Notes: generated by a model from the letters alone, not told the origin. Positions 20,201 to 28,258 are shown, numbered from the stretch's first letter. The stretch is 60,824 nucleotides of DNA from Candidatus Gastranaerophilales bacterium (GCA_944322935.1 CALUQO010000012.1:1-60824), one strand, 5' to 3'. Numbers and translations: made by a program.

Positions 20201-20786
20201 AGAACAAAAACACCGGCGCCACAAAATACATTGCACATGTAAGATAAAACATATTTAATATACCGGCATGCATAAGCACCGTGCTTGCAACAAGCGCTCC
20301 GAAGGTCAAAGCCCATGTGCCTGAGCCAGAGATAAGCGCGTTGGCTGGTTTTAACCCCTGAACATTAACAACATTAGGAACGGATGCCATTTTTGCTGGG
20401 TACAAAAATGCAGTACCTATACCGATTAAAAGACTCAGAACAACGCCGTATATCTTTATCATCGGTACAAAAGACGACTCGTTTGCCAGTAAAAAGTAAA
20501 AAGCCAATGAAAGTGCAAGAATTACACCTCTGTATAAAGAGCTGATTATCATTACTTTTTTACGAGAAAAACGGTCGACTATACTACCGGCAAAAACACT
20601 GACTATCAACGACGGGAACACGAAACAAAACAGCATAAGCGCTATTGACCCGCCGGGTTTATCAACACTGTTTACAAGTATTGCCATCAATATTATCTGT
20701 ATTGTTGCGTCACCGAGATGCGTCAATAATTGACCAAAAAATAAATTTATAAAATTCTTATTAACCAATGCTTTTACAGATTCCAT
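17280..20786 (-). CDS. MFS - PlsC - acyl-ACP ligase fusion (Aas/LplT-like)
   Basis: This is a three-part protein of 1168 aa. Residues 1 to about 400 are a twelve-helix MFS carrier resembling LplT, a lysophospholipid flippase. About 430-610 is a PlsC-type acyltransferase with NHTGHLDPF near 443 and FPEGKFTSDG near 508. About 640-1165 is an AMP-forming acyl ligase with YTSGTTGNPKG near 782, GYGLTETSP and GWFHTGD. Together these can flip lysophospholipid inward, activate a fatty acid and re-acylate the lipid. The ATG (MESVK) at 20786 is chosen over a longer frame because homology starts there and a GGCGGT lies upstream. It opens the minus-strand lipid unit, facing the fatty-acid unit across about 170 bp. 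Confidence 0.92.
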   Translation of the reverse strand: MESVKALVNKNFINLFFGQLLTHLGDATIQIILMAILVNSVDKPGGSIALMLFCFVFPSLIVSVFAGSIVDRFSRKKVMIISSLYRGVILALSLAFYFLLANESSFVPMIKIYGVVLSLLIGIGTAFLYPAKMASVPNVVNVQGLKPANALISGSGTWALTFGALVASTVLMHAGILNMFYLTCAMYFVAPVFLFFVNLHHDEDRAISNFDIIKDIKQTASFLEKHRKALNMILLAVVISLISATFYNAMNALATDVYQVSVQGLAKLKWMLGCGTFYGACVMVLFGGRLKTTKTLVTAFLGLFVFLITAAFCTTFFKARLWLGVIGLCASVLKITVDTILQKVSPNFIRGKIFAFASMLETFVSLVGIGFVSVCADIIHPLAIFHGIAVLSAVMVVLILALNKDFRYFVLRITLGQIFKCLFVYKFEGVDNIPKKGKAILAGNHTGHLDPFILQLATKRNLWFVTGPAAFKVPVIRHMLKWFNVLPLNFGVGLEAIESGVTKLKQGEPVIIFPEGKFTSDGNPGRFHRGVAIMAKEADCPIIPFAIRGGFEAWGKFRKNPKLFTTIIIQFGQPITDLSADEKQITKELEQRVRFMKRSLDSRAFYKIKDTQYTNFLDIMKQYSDTYGQTKAVSLKVKDGYEEISYVDLSRRAKKFANYLIENTDIQRKDRIAILCESRPEFAVGIFASIQTGAITVPLDVKLTVPEHTHILSDCTPKILMCSSHYLDHAIELKNNVPSIQHIYVLDDEERQHPEILSVSKLEADIEKSIGRPRSMDETALIVYTSGTTGNPKGVMISFGNIYSQMKDFEKIFKLSKDNTLLSILPLNHLLELNVGFFGMLFMGAKIVYIKTLNPKELAAAMKEKQITNMIVVPLVAKMLKNSVDKQLKKKPQHVQKIFKIMYAAAKYMPRFARRIMFKSIIDGFGGKFECFISGGAPLDAEIAEFFERIGVPAFEGYGLTETSPVISTNRYEAHKIGTVGKPLPSVSVKLSEQGELLASGPNVMQGYYNKPEMTAEVIDEDGWFHTGDIAEIDKDGFIKITGRIKNMIVLGGGKKIFPEEVEAVLEQSPLIKELCVLSLKIKSGNKAGTEEVGVIIVPSDELAQKSDEEIQKELEAEVKKLSSANLAAYKTPTVVVFRREDLPKTSTQKVKRKDLLAWYENSTLTNA

Positions 20787-20918
20787 AAAAATACCGCCAG
20801 TTCTATAATTCAGTAATTCTATTGTCAAAAAGTTACGGTTTTGCTTAATGTAAAACTTAATATATCTTAACATGCGTGGGCGGCGATTTTAAATACGATG
20901 TTTGATTGAAATAATATT

Positions 20919-20947
20919 TTGACAATGGTTTTTGTCTAAAATACAAT
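20919..20947 (+). promoter_or_regulatory. Sigma-70-type promoter giving a near-leaderless mRNA
   Basis: TTGACA at 20919-20924 and TACAAT at 20942-20947 are separated by exactly 17 bp. Transcription should start at about 20954, only about 3 nt before the ATG of the DUF177 gene at 20957, and no ribosome binding site fits in between. Confidence 0.8.
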
Positions 20948-20956
20948 AAGAAAACT

Positions 20957-21466
20957 ATGAATATTTCCATCGATGACATAAAAAATTCTAAAGACCATTC
21001 ACTGAAAATTAACTTTGAAAACACTGTAAAAGACCTTGCTACAGACGGTCAGGTTGTTGCAGAATTGATTTTCAGCGCATTTGGTTCGTATATTCAAGTA
21101 ACAGGAAAAATTGTTGCAAATGTTAAGCTTGTTTGCGACAGATGTTTAAAAGATTTTATAAAAAAAATAGAAGTTGATGTGGACGAAACTTATATACTCG
21201 GAAGCGTAAAATCCGCCAAAGAAGCGCATTCCGGGCAAGAAATTGAACTCAAGGACGGCGATTTTATCACTGAACTTCAAGGTCAGGATTACATAGATGT
21301 TGATGATTTAATTTATCAATCTGTAACATTAAACCTTCCAAATCCTTCTGTTTGTGATATAAATTGTAATGGAAGCCCTGAAATGGAAAAATATTTAAAA
21401 AAGGAAATTTCAGATCCCCGTTTGGAAGTATTTAAAAATTTAAAGATAAAAAAAGAAGGAAAATAA
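20957..21466 (+). CDS. DUF177 (YceD) family protein
   Basis: The 169-aa protein belongs to the YceD/DUF177 family, which is almost always encoded just before rpmF and has been linked to 23S rRNA accumulation. Characteristic features are the central CDRCL motif (VCDRCLKDF) near residue 60 and the C-terminal INLNLPxxxVC-type segment (LPNPSVCDINCNG), with paired cysteines that may bind a metal. It is followed after 2 bp by rpmF, the standard arrangement. The start is set by the strong promoter 10 nt upstream, which leaves no room for a leader. Confidence 0.9.
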   Translation: MNISIDDIKNSKDHSLKINFENTVKDLATDGQVVAELIFSAFGSYIQVTGKIVANVKLVCDRCLKDFIKKIEVDVDETYILGSVKSAKEAHSGQEIELKDGDFITELQGQDYIDVDDLIYQSVTLNLPNPSVCDINCNGSPEMEKYLKKEISDPRLEVFKNLKIKKEGK

Positions 21467-21468
21467 AA

Positions 21469-21879
21469 ATGGCAGTACCAAAGAAAAGAACAGGTGCTTC
21501 GGCACAGGGACACAGAAGATCAAACTGGAAAGCAACAGTACCCGAAACTACTACCTGCCCTAACTGCGGCGAATTAGTTTTGACTCACACTGTTTGCACA
21601 GCTTGCGGACAATATAAAGGCAAAGTTGTTTCAAGAAAAGCAGAAGGCTTTGTAGAAGATGCAGCAGTTGCTGCTCCTAAAAAGGCAACAAAAACAACTA
21701 AAAAAGCTCCTGCTAAGAAAACTAAAAAAGCAGAGGCTGCGCAAGAAGTTAAAGCAGAAGAAACTAAAGTTGAAGAAGTAAAGGCTGAAGAAACAACTTC
21801 TACAGAATCTGAAGCTCAAGCTCCTCAAGAAGAAGCTAAAGCTGAAGAAAAATCAGAAGAAAAACCTTCTGAAGAATAG
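21469..21879 (+). CDS. rpmF: Ribosomal protein L32 with long charged tail
   Basis: Residues 1-60 are a standard bacterial L32: MAVPKKRTGASAQGHRRS, then the zinc ribbon CPNCG...CTACG. After about residue 62 comes a tail of about 75 residues that bacterial L32 (usually 56-60 aa) lacks. The tail is first Ala/Lys-rich (KKATKTTKKAPAKKTKKA) and then Glu-rich, ending EEKPSEE. There is no stop or frameshift between the parts, and the codon use runs on smoothly. The tail could reach away from the large subunit surface as a flexible arm; its function is unknown. Confidence 0.92.
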   Translation: MAVPKKRTGASAQGHRRSNWKATVPETTTCPNCGELVLTHTVCTACGQYKGKVVSRKAEGFVEDAAVAAPKKATKTTKKAPAKKTKKAEAAQEVKAEETKVEEVKAEETTSTESEAQAPQEEAKAEEKSEEKPSEE

Positions 21880-21887
21880 TTATTGAA

Positions 21888-21927
21888 CCTTAACCGCTGT
21901 ATAACGGAATTTATGCGGCGGTTAAGG
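21888..21927 (+). terminator. Hairpin between rpmF and plsX
   Basis: The perfect 10-bp arms CCTTAACCGC and GCGGTTAAGG lie 9 nt after the rpmF stop. No T run follows, so this is more likely an attenuator or mRNA-processing hairpin, separating ribosomal from lipid gene expression, than a full terminator. Confidence 0.55.
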
Positions 21928-21970
21928 TATTAATAAAAATGTCGGAAGTTTGTAGGGAGAAGAGTTTTAT

Positions 21971-23023
21971 ATGACAAGAATAGCTATTGATGCAATGGGC
22001 GGAGATAATGCACCTGATGAAATAGTTAAGGGTGCTTTGTGGGCAGCCTCCGATTATAATGTCGCAATTGAGCTTGTCGGCAAAGAAGACGAGATTCAAA
22101 GAGTTATCAATGATGTAAAACAAAACGGCATCAAAACCAATAATATTAATGCTCCCAAACAAAAGATTGTAGTAGATGTTGACAAGCTGGATATAAAAAT
22201 AACTCCCGCTTCTGAAGTTATTGAAATGGGAGAAGCTCCCGGTCAGGCTATAAGAAAGAAAAAAGATTCTTCAATTGTTCTTGCCGTAAAAGCTGTAGCC
22301 ACAGGCAGTTCACAGGCTGTTGTTGCAGCAGGCTCAACAGGTGCGGCAATGGCGTCCAGTTTATTCGGCTTAGGCCGTTTACCCGGGATTGAAAGACCGG
22401 CTATTGCTACAACTTTACCGACGATGAAAAAGCCTGTTGTACTTATTGACTCAGGTGCTAACAGCAATTGTACACCTGAGATGCTTTATCAGTTTGCTAT
22501 TATGGGCTCTGCTTTTTCTAAAAATGTTCTCGGCAGCGAAAATCCCAGAATAGGTGTTTTGAATATCGGTGAAGAAGCAGGCAAGGGGAATGAACTTGCT
22601 CAGGCTGCTTACAAACTGCTTGAAGAAAACAAAGACGGATTGAATTTTATAGGCAATGTTGAGGGCAAAGAAATTTTCTTGGGCGATTGCGATGTTGTTG
22701 TTTGCGACGGTTTTGTAGGAAACGTTGCGTTAAAGAGCATCGAGGGTGCGTCTTCAATGCTGTTTAAAATGATAATGCAGGAATTTAAACGTGATCCGAT
22801 ATCAATGGTTATCGGGCTTCTTGCAAAATCGGCAATGAAAAGAATTTTTAAAAGAGTTAATTACGAAGAATTCGGCGGTGCTTTGCTTTTAGGCGTTAAG
22901 GGAATAACCGTTATATCTCACGGAAGAAGCATGGCTTATGCGATAAAAAATGCGGTAAGAGTAGCAAAAGAAGCCGTTGAATCGGAAGTAAACAAAAAAA
23001 TATCAGAATTTTACGAGGGATAG
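21971..23023 (+). CDS. plsX: Phosphate acyltransferase PlsX
   Basis: PlsX makes acyl-phosphate from acyl-ACP for phosphatidic acid synthesis. The 350-aa protein opens with the family start (IAIDAMGGDNAPDEIVKGA) and contains the STGAAMASSLFGLGRLPGI and VLIDSGANSNCTPEMLYQF segments. AGGGAG lies 14 nt upstream of the ATG. It heads the plsX-fabH-fabD-fabG run, the classic bacterial order. Confidence 0.96.
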   Translation: MTRIAIDAMGGDNAPDEIVKGALWAASDYNVAIELVGKEDEIQRVINDVKQNGIKTNNINAPKQKIVVDVDKLDIKITPASEVIEMGEAPGQAIRKKKDSSIVLAVKAVATGSSQAVVAAGSTGAAMASSLFGLGRLPGIERPAIATTLPTMKKPVVLIDSGANSNCTPEMLYQFAIMGSAFSKNVLGSENPRIGVLNIGEEAGKGNELAQAAYKLLEENKDGLNFIGNVEGKEIFLGDCDVVVCDGFVGNVALKSIEGASSMLFKMIMQEFKRDPISMVIGLLAKSAMKRIFKRVNYEEFGGALLLGVKGITVISHGRSMAYAIKNAVRVAKEAVESEVNKKISEFYEG

Positions 23024-23028
23024 TTTTT

Positions 23029-24036
23029 ATGTCATTAAATTTAATTCCTGTAATGATTGCAGGCGTAGGTTACGGTGTACCGGATACAGTAATAACAAAC
23101 GACGACTTAACAAAACTTGTTGATACAAGCGATGAGTGGATTACAACAAGAACTGGCATCAAAGAACGTCGTGTAGTTTCGGGGGAAGAAAATGCTGTGA
23201 CCCTCGGCATAAAGGCTGCAAAAAATGCATTGGAAAAGGCTAAAATGGACCCGATGGATATCGACATGATTATTGCGGCAGCTTCAGTTCCCGCTCATCC
23301 TTATCCTTCTACGGCATGTGAAATTCAGGCTGCAATAGGCGCAGACAAAGCAGCAGCTTATGATATTACTGCTGCTTGCACAGGCATGATTTATGCAATG
23401 AATATTGCAAAAGCCTTTATTTCCTCAGGAATTTACAAGAATGTACTGCTTGTTGCAACTGATGCAAACTCTAAGTTTATTGACTGGTATGACAGAACAA
23501 GCTGCGTACTTTTCGGTGACGGAGCCGGCGCACTTGTTATGAAAGAATCCGTTGACGGCGTGGATGACATCATTGCAATGGATATGCATTCAAACGGAAA
23601 AGACGGTGACTTTATCAAAATGCCAATGAATGGTGAAAATTGTCCTTTGGTTGAGCCGTGTGCACCTCAAAAACAAAAAATTGTTATGCAGGGCAGAGAG
23701 GTCTACAAGTTTGTTGTTACAACCATGCCGGAATCTATCAGCAATTGTTTGGAAAAAGCAGGCTTGACTCCTGATGATGTTGATTACTTGATTCCGCATC
23801 AGGCAAACTACAGAATTATTGAGGCAATGGCATCAAGATTAAACTACAGCGATGACAAAATTATCGTTAACCTTCAAAAATACGGCAACACCTCTGCTGC
23901 TTCCATTCCTATTGCTATGGCAGAGGGAATCGAAGAAGGAAAAATTAAGCTTCCGTGCAAAGCTATCTTGAGCGGTTTCGGTGCAGGTTTGACCTGGGGA
24001 ACAGTAATTGTAAGACTCAGAGAAGGCATTGCTTAA
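23029..24036 (+). CDS. fabH: Beta-ketoacyl-ACP synthase III
   Basis: FabH starts fatty-acid chains by condensing acetyl-CoA with malonyl-ACP. The 335-aa protein has the active-site cysteine in AAYDITAACTGMIYAM, the histidine in LIPHQANYRI and the asparagine in KYGNTSAASIP, completing the Cys-His-Asn triad. The GAGGGA at the end of plsX serves as the ribosome binding site, with only 5 bp between the genes. Confidence 0.97.
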   Translation: MSLNLIPVMIAGVGYGVPDTVITNDDLTKLVDTSDEWITTRTGIKERRVVSGEENAVTLGIKAAKNALEKAKMDPMDIDMIIAAASVPAHPYPSTACEIQAAIGADKAAAYDITAACTGMIYAMNIAKAFISSGIYKNVLLVATDANSKFIDWYDRTSCVLFGDGAGALVMKESVDGVDDIIAMDMHSNGKDGDFIKMPMNGENCPLVEPCAPQKQKIVMQGREVYKFVVTTMPESISNCLEKAGLTPDDVDYLIPHQANYRIIEAMASRLNYSDDKIIVNLQKYGNTSAASIPIAMAEGIEEGKIKLPCKAILSGFGAGLTWGTVIVRLREGIA

Positions 24037-24080
24037 ATAACATAATTTTAAAATCGTTATTTTATTAAGGAGAAATAAAG

Positions 24081-25025
24081 ATGGGAAAAGTTGCATTCGT
24101 ATTCCCCGGTCAGGGCTCACAGTCTGTAGGCATGGGAAAATCCTTGTATGATTGCAGTGCTGCTGCAAAAGAAATTTTTGAAAAAGCAGATGAGGTGCTT
24201 GGCAGAAACATTTCTAAAATGTGTTTTGAAGGGCCGGAAGAGGATTTAAAACAAACAATTAACACCCAGCCGGCAATCCTTGTAACATCAATTGCCGCAT
24301 TGGAAGCTTTAAGAGAAAAAACAGATATAAAACCTGATTATGTTGCAGGTCATTCATTGGGTGAATATGGCGCATACTACGCAGCAGGTGTGGTTGATTT
24401 TGCTACGGCAATGAAATTAATTGACAAACGTGCAACTGAAATGAATAATGCGGCTGAAGCAACCAAAGGTGCAATGACTGCCGTAATCGGTATGGATAAA
24501 GAAAAAATCGTTGATATTATAAGCAGAATCGACGGCATTGTGTCTGTTGCAAACTACAACTCTCCCGCGCAAATCGTTATTACCGGTGAAGCACAGGCAG
24601 TAGAAAAAGCCAATGAAGCTTTAAAAGAAGCCGGTGCAAAAAGAGTTATTCCTCTGCCTGTTTCGGGCGGTTTCCATTCCGCTTTAATGAATACTGCAAG
24701 CGTTAAGTTTTCTGAAATATTGGATGATTGTGATATCAAAGATGCTAAAATCCCTGTATTTACAAATGTTGACGCTGAACCGACAACAAGCGCAATAAGA
24801 TTCAAATCAAAAATGACTGCTCAGATTTATTCTTCCGTAATGTGGACACAGACAGTTGAAAAAATGGTTCAAGACGGCGTGGATACTATTGTTGAAATCG
24901 GCCCCGGCAAGGTGCTTGCAGGCTTGTGCAAAAAAATTAATCCGTCCTTGACTGTTCTTAACGTATATGATGAAGAATCTATGAACGCGGCAGCACAGGC
25001 ATTAAGCACGGTTGCAAGCGTTTAA
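24081..25025 (+). CDS. fabD: Malonyl-CoA:ACP transacylase
   Basis: FabD loads malonyl groups onto acyl carrier protein. The 314-aa protein has the N-terminal VFPGQGSQSVGMG motif, the nucleophile serine in VAGHSLGEYGA and the catalytic histidine region GGFHSALM. AAGGAG is 8 nt before the ATG. It lies 44 bp after fabH in the same unit. Confidence 0.97.
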   Translation: MGKVAFVFPGQGSQSVGMGKSLYDCSAAAKEIFEKADEVLGRNISKMCFEGPEEDLKQTINTQPAILVTSIAALEALREKTDIKPDYVAGHSLGEYGAYYAAGVVDFATAMKLIDKRATEMNNAAEATKGAMTAVIGMDKEKIVDIISRIDGIVSVANYNSPAQIVITGEAQAVEKANEALKEAGAKRVIPLPVSGGFHSALMNTASVKFSEILDDCDIKDAKIPVFTNVDAEPTTSAIRFKSKMTAQIYSSVMWTQTVEKMVQDGVDTIVEIGPGKVLAGLCKKINPSLTVLNVYDEESMNAAAQALSTVASV

Positions 25026-25044
25026 GCAACAAGGGAGAACTGCT

Positions 25045-25512
25045 TTGAACACTTATTCAATTAACTGGTTCGCAAAAATAATGACATTTTTTGTTTTTAT
25101 TGCCTTTTTGATTATTCCTGCGGGATTGCTCTTTCAGACAATAAACGAACAAAACTGGATATTGCTGGTTTTGGATTTTATTCTCTTGGCTTTTCTTATA
25201 TATTTGATAAGAACTTTTATTGTGCTTTGGCGTGAAAAATTTAAACGAATAACAGTGGATCATGACAATAAATGCTTTTATCTTGTTGATAAGAAAAACA
25301 TGATGCTTGAAATTCCTTTCGGTGCTGTATCCTGCGTGGAAGTGATAAGAGGAGAAATAATCAGAGGGATAGTTCTCGGACAGATTAGCCTTCATACTGA
25401 TAACGGAACTGTTTACAGATTATCTGTTTCCGGTATTGATACCTTTGTTCACTCGATATCAAAGGATTTGACGCTTGATTTTAAGGAAAATATATTTTTC
25501 TTGCCAAAATAG
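25045..25512 (+). CDS. Small membrane protein with PH-like domain
   Basis: The family is not known to me. The TTG start at 25045 is preferred because AAGGGA lies about 8 nt upstream; a longer frame from 25012 would overlap fabD. The 155-aa product has two hydrophobic helices (about residues 10-32 and 38-60) followed by about 90 residues of beta strands and a last helix. That layout resembles bacterial PH-domain membrane proteins (YdbS/YcxB-like topology). It is inserted between fabD and fabG, so it may sense or organise membrane lipid synthesis; that is inference from position alone. Confidence 0.75.
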   Translation: MNTYSINWFAKIMTFFVFIAFLIIPAGLLFQTINEQNWILLVLDFILLAFLIYLIRTFIVLWREKFKRITVDHDNKCFYLVDKKNMMLEIPFGAVSCVEVIRGEIIRGIVLGQISLHTDNGTVYRLSVSGIDTFVHSISKDLTLDFKENIFFLPK

Positions 25513-25535
25513 TATGTAATAAAATAGGAGAAAAT

Positions 25536-26264
25536 ATGATGGAAAAAAAAGTTGCACTAGTTACAGGCGCCTCAAGAGGTATCGGCAAAGCCTGCGCTAT
25601 AGAACTTGCTAAAGCCGGTTATGACGTTGCCGTAAGCTACGCTGGCAACGAAGAAGCAGCTAACAAAACCGTTGCGGAGTTAAAAGACCTCGGCGTAAAC
25701 GCTAAAGCTTACAAGTTTGATGTTTCGGACAAAGAAGCCTGCGCAAAGGCAGTTGAAGAAGTTCTTGCGGATTTCGGCAAACTCGATGTACTTGTTAACA
25801 ACGCAGGCATCACGCGCGACGGTCTGTTTATGCGAATGAGTGCCGAAAACTGGGAAGCAGTAATCAACACAAACCTTAGCAGTGCTTTTTATATGACAAG
25901 TCCCGCAATCAAAACAATGATTAAACAAAGAAGCGGCTGTATCATTAATATGTCAAGCATAGTAGGTGTTATGGGCAATGCAGGTCAGGCAAACTATTCC
26001 GCTGCAAAAGCCGGTCTTATCGGCTTTACAAAATCGCTTGCCAAAGAGCTGGGCTCACGCAACATCAGGGTTAACGCAATAGCTCCCGGCTTTATTCAAA
26101 CAGATATGACAAAGGATTTGGATACGGAAAAAATTGCTGAACACATTCCTTTAAAACGTCTCGGTCAGCCGGAAGATATCGCAAAGGCAGTAAGATTTCT
26201 TGCTGAAGATGCACCTTACATCACAGGTCAGGTTATAGGCGTTGACGGCGGTCTGGTTGTATAG
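25536..26264 (+). CDS. fabG: 3-oxoacyl-ACP reductase
   Basis: FabG reduces 3-ketoacyl-ACP with NADPH. It is a 242-aa short-chain dehydrogenase with the cofactor motif TGASRGIGKA, NNAG (VNNAGITRDGL), the catalytic Ser in IINMSSIVG, YSAAK (Tyr-Lys) and the PGFIQTDMT segment. AGGAG precedes two adjacent ATGs; the first is 5 nt away and is used here. The expected acpP and fabF do not follow, so the elongation genes must be elsewhere. Confidence 0.95.
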   Translation: MMEKKVALVTGASRGIGKACAIELAKAGYDVAVSYAGNEEAANKTVAELKDLGVNAKAYKFDVSDKEACAKAVEEVLADFGKLDVLVNNAGITRDGLFMRMSAENWEAVINTNLSSAFYMTSPAIKTMIKQRSGCIINMSSIVGVMGNAGQANYSAAKAGLIGFTKSLAKELGSRNIRVNAIAPGFIQTDMTKDLDTEKIAEHIPLKRLGQPEDIAKAVRFLAEDAPYITGQVIGVDGGLVV

Positions 26265-26567
26265 TTTAAAACAATTATTCATATTCAAAATATAAAAAAT
26301 AAAAGAGGCTTCGCTAATTTGTAAATACGTAAGTTTGTAAATACAGGCGGGGTCTTTTTTTGTGCGGAGTTTTTTCGCTTTTACTCCGGCATGTTTTGCC
26401 CGATTGTAATAATTACAATTGCCTTTTTGTCTTATTTTAAGTTTATTACCGGCTGTATAAGTGTAATACATCGGGCGATAAAAAATCCTAATTTTGCGTT
26501 TATCCTTTTAACAAAGCCCTATACAGGCTTTTGCAGAACTTATGAAAAAGATAAGAAAGGTAAAAAA
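26265..26567 (+). other. Spacer after fabG, leader of the next gene
   Basis: This 303-bp spacer contains two direct copies of TTTGTAAATAC (about 26319-26345) and a G-rich block followed by a T run (GGCGGGGTCTTTTTTT) that may terminate the fabG transcript. The frame of the downstream gene is open back to 26391, but that part (MFCPIVIITIAFL) has no ribosome binding site and I do not count it as coding. Confidence 0.45.
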
Positions 26568-27875
26568 ATGACTTTTAATCCCCTACAAGAAAAAGGAATC
26601 CCAATTGAAAAACAAATAAGAAGCTGGCATGAAATAACCAAAAAGCCCTTCAATAAAACAGATGTAGACTGTTATACACGTACACGCCAGATATTGATGA
26701 ACGGTATCGAGGTTGAGGCGTGGAACTTTAAACACAATTTTGCAAGAAATTGTGCTGAGACGGAAATAAATAATTTTACCGCTTTGACAAGCCGTATAGA
26801 AGATATGCAGCAAACAACGGTTAACTGGCTTACTCCGTCCGACCAATCCGTTTTGGAAACAACACTCGGCTATGAGCAGGTGGCTGTTGATTTAACGGCG
26901 TGGATGGCGCAAAACGAGCCCGACCCTTATGTAAAAGAGACCTTTGACTTCGGGCTGTTGGAAGACTTTGACCACCTTTACAGATACAGCCAGTGGGCTT
27001 ATCTTGAACACGGCATAAGCCCCAACGATATTGTACAGGGCCAAACAGACATTATACTCGGTCGTCCGACCCAAAACCACCATAACGACAACACTTTAAG
27101 ACTCAGAAAACATTACGATAAAACAACTGCCGCACCTCAAACAAAGGTAAATATTTATACACTTGTCTCGGGCGAGCAGCAAACCCACAACTATTACGCC
27201 GAACACGGTATGGAATACGGAAACCAGTGTATTCGCGAAACATATGCGGAAATTAAAGACATTGAAGAAGAACACGTTACAATGTACGAATCCCTGATAG
27301 ACCCGGCTGAGACCCCGCTTGAAAAACTGCTTTTACACGAGTTTACGGAAGTGTGCAACTACTATACCTGTGTGGAAGATGAAACGGATGAACGTATCAA
27401 AAAAATATGGGAAATGTTTTTGGAATACGAAATAGCCCAACTCAAAACGGCGGCGGAGTTATTTAAAAAATACGAAAAACGCGACCCCGAAGAGGTTATA
27501 GGCAGCAAAGTTGTTATACCTAACAGATTCAAATCACAAAAAGAATATGTGACAAAAGTTTTGGAAACCCAAATCCAAAAACGCCTGTCTAACGAAGGTA
27601 TGGACTATACGGAAATTAACAAACTGCCCGATGACTGGAAAAGCTACAAAGTCCAGCAAAAAGCCGGAGAAGACGGCGCCCCGACAGAAAACGTTATTCA
27701 GGTAATGGCCGCAGCAAAAGGCAAAGACATTGTTATTGCCGATAAAAAACTCAAAGACAAACAGGCCGACCTGCTGGAAAAAGGTCTGGAACCAAAAGCA
27801 CAGGCACCCGATACCGTCAGCGTTGAACAAATGCGAGAAATGATGAAACAAGAAGAAATAGAACACGAATGTTGA
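26568..27875 (+). CDS. Ferritin-like candidate, function unknown
   Basis: The family is not named with confidence. The start ATG (MTFNP) follows GAAAGG at a good distance. The 435-aa protein is largely helical. Several helices carry acidic residues and histidines in patterns seen in ferritin-like di-metal proteins: FARNCAETEINN, LEDFDHLYRYSQW, IEEEHVTMYESL, LHEFTEVCNYYTC and FLEYEIAQLKTAAELF. The last 100 residues are charged, with a Q/K/E-rich tail and no membrane segment. No signal peptide is seen. It stands alone between fabG and a terminator, and a metal-binding role is only inferred. Confidence 0.65.
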   Translation: MTFNPLQEKGIPIEKQIRSWHEITKKPFNKTDVDCYTRTRQILMNGIEVEAWNFKHNFARNCAETEINNFTALTSRIEDMQQTTVNWLTPSDQSVLETTLGYEQVAVDLTAWMAQNEPDPYVKETFDFGLLEDFDHLYRYSQWAYLEHGISPNDIVQGQTDIILGRPTQNHHNDNTLRLRKHYDKTTAAPQTKVNIYTLVSGEQQTHNYYAEHGMEYGNQCIRETYAEIKDIEEEHVTMYESLIDPAETPLEKLLLHEFTEVCNYYTCVEDETDERIKKIWEMFLEYEIAQLKTAAELFKKYEKRDPEEVIGSKVVIPNRFKSQKEYVTKVLETQIQKRLSNEGMDYTEINKLPDDWKSYKVQQKAGEDGAPTENVIQVMAAAKGKDIVIADKKLKDKQADLLEKGLEPKAQAPDTVSVEQMREMMKQEEIEHEC

Positions 27876-27902
27876 TTTTGATTTTTTAAAAAGACCTCAC
27901 CT

Positions 27903-27935
27903 GCCCTGTTATTATTTACAACAGGGCGGGTTTTT
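27903..27935 (+). terminator. Intrinsic terminator
   Basis: The arms GCCCTGTT and AACAGGGC are followed by GGG and TTTTT, 28 nt after the stop of the ferritin-like gene. The cupin gene converges from the other side. Confidence 0.85.
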
Positions 27936-27946
27936 AATTTTTAAAA

Positions 27947-28258
27947 TTAATGAGTATGCTTCGGGCGCAAAAGCAGCATCTTTGTGTCTTCCACCGCCCT
28001 CAGGCCGTGAGGAATTCTTGCCGGCATAACAATCATTTCGCCTGCTTTTAGCCTGTATACTTTATCGCCTATTGTTACATCCGCAAGCCCCTCTATTATT
28101 TGTGTGACCTCGTCTTTTTCGTCACAATGCAGCTCTCTTTTGGTTCCCGCTTTAAAAGCAAATAAAGTAAGCGAGCTTTGTTCATTATCAAAAACAATTT
28201 TCCGATTTGTTGTATCTGTTGTATATTCAATATTTTTCAAGTTAATTATTTTGCTCAT
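27947..28258 (-). CDS. Single-domain cupin protein
   Basis: This is a 103-aa cupin. Motif 1 is represented by HCDEKDEVTQIIEG (His, two Glu) and motif 2 by AGEMIVMPARIPHGLRA with its histidine, which together form the usual metal site. Such stand-alone cupins bind small ligands or metals; the substrate cannot be told. The protein ends RPKHTH, adding two more histidines. The ATG has no strong ribosome binding site. Confidence 0.85.
   Translation of the reverse strand: MSKIINLKNIEYTTDTTNRKIVFDNEQSSLTLFAFKAGTKRELHCDEKDEVTQIIEGLADVTIGDKVYRLKAGEMIVMPARIPHGLRAVEDTKMLLLRPKHTH

Noticed and set aside
26391-26567. N-terminal extension of the ferritin-like protein as a signal or membrane segment
   Set aside because: The in-frame extension lacks a ribosome binding site, while ATG at 26568 has one at the right distance.
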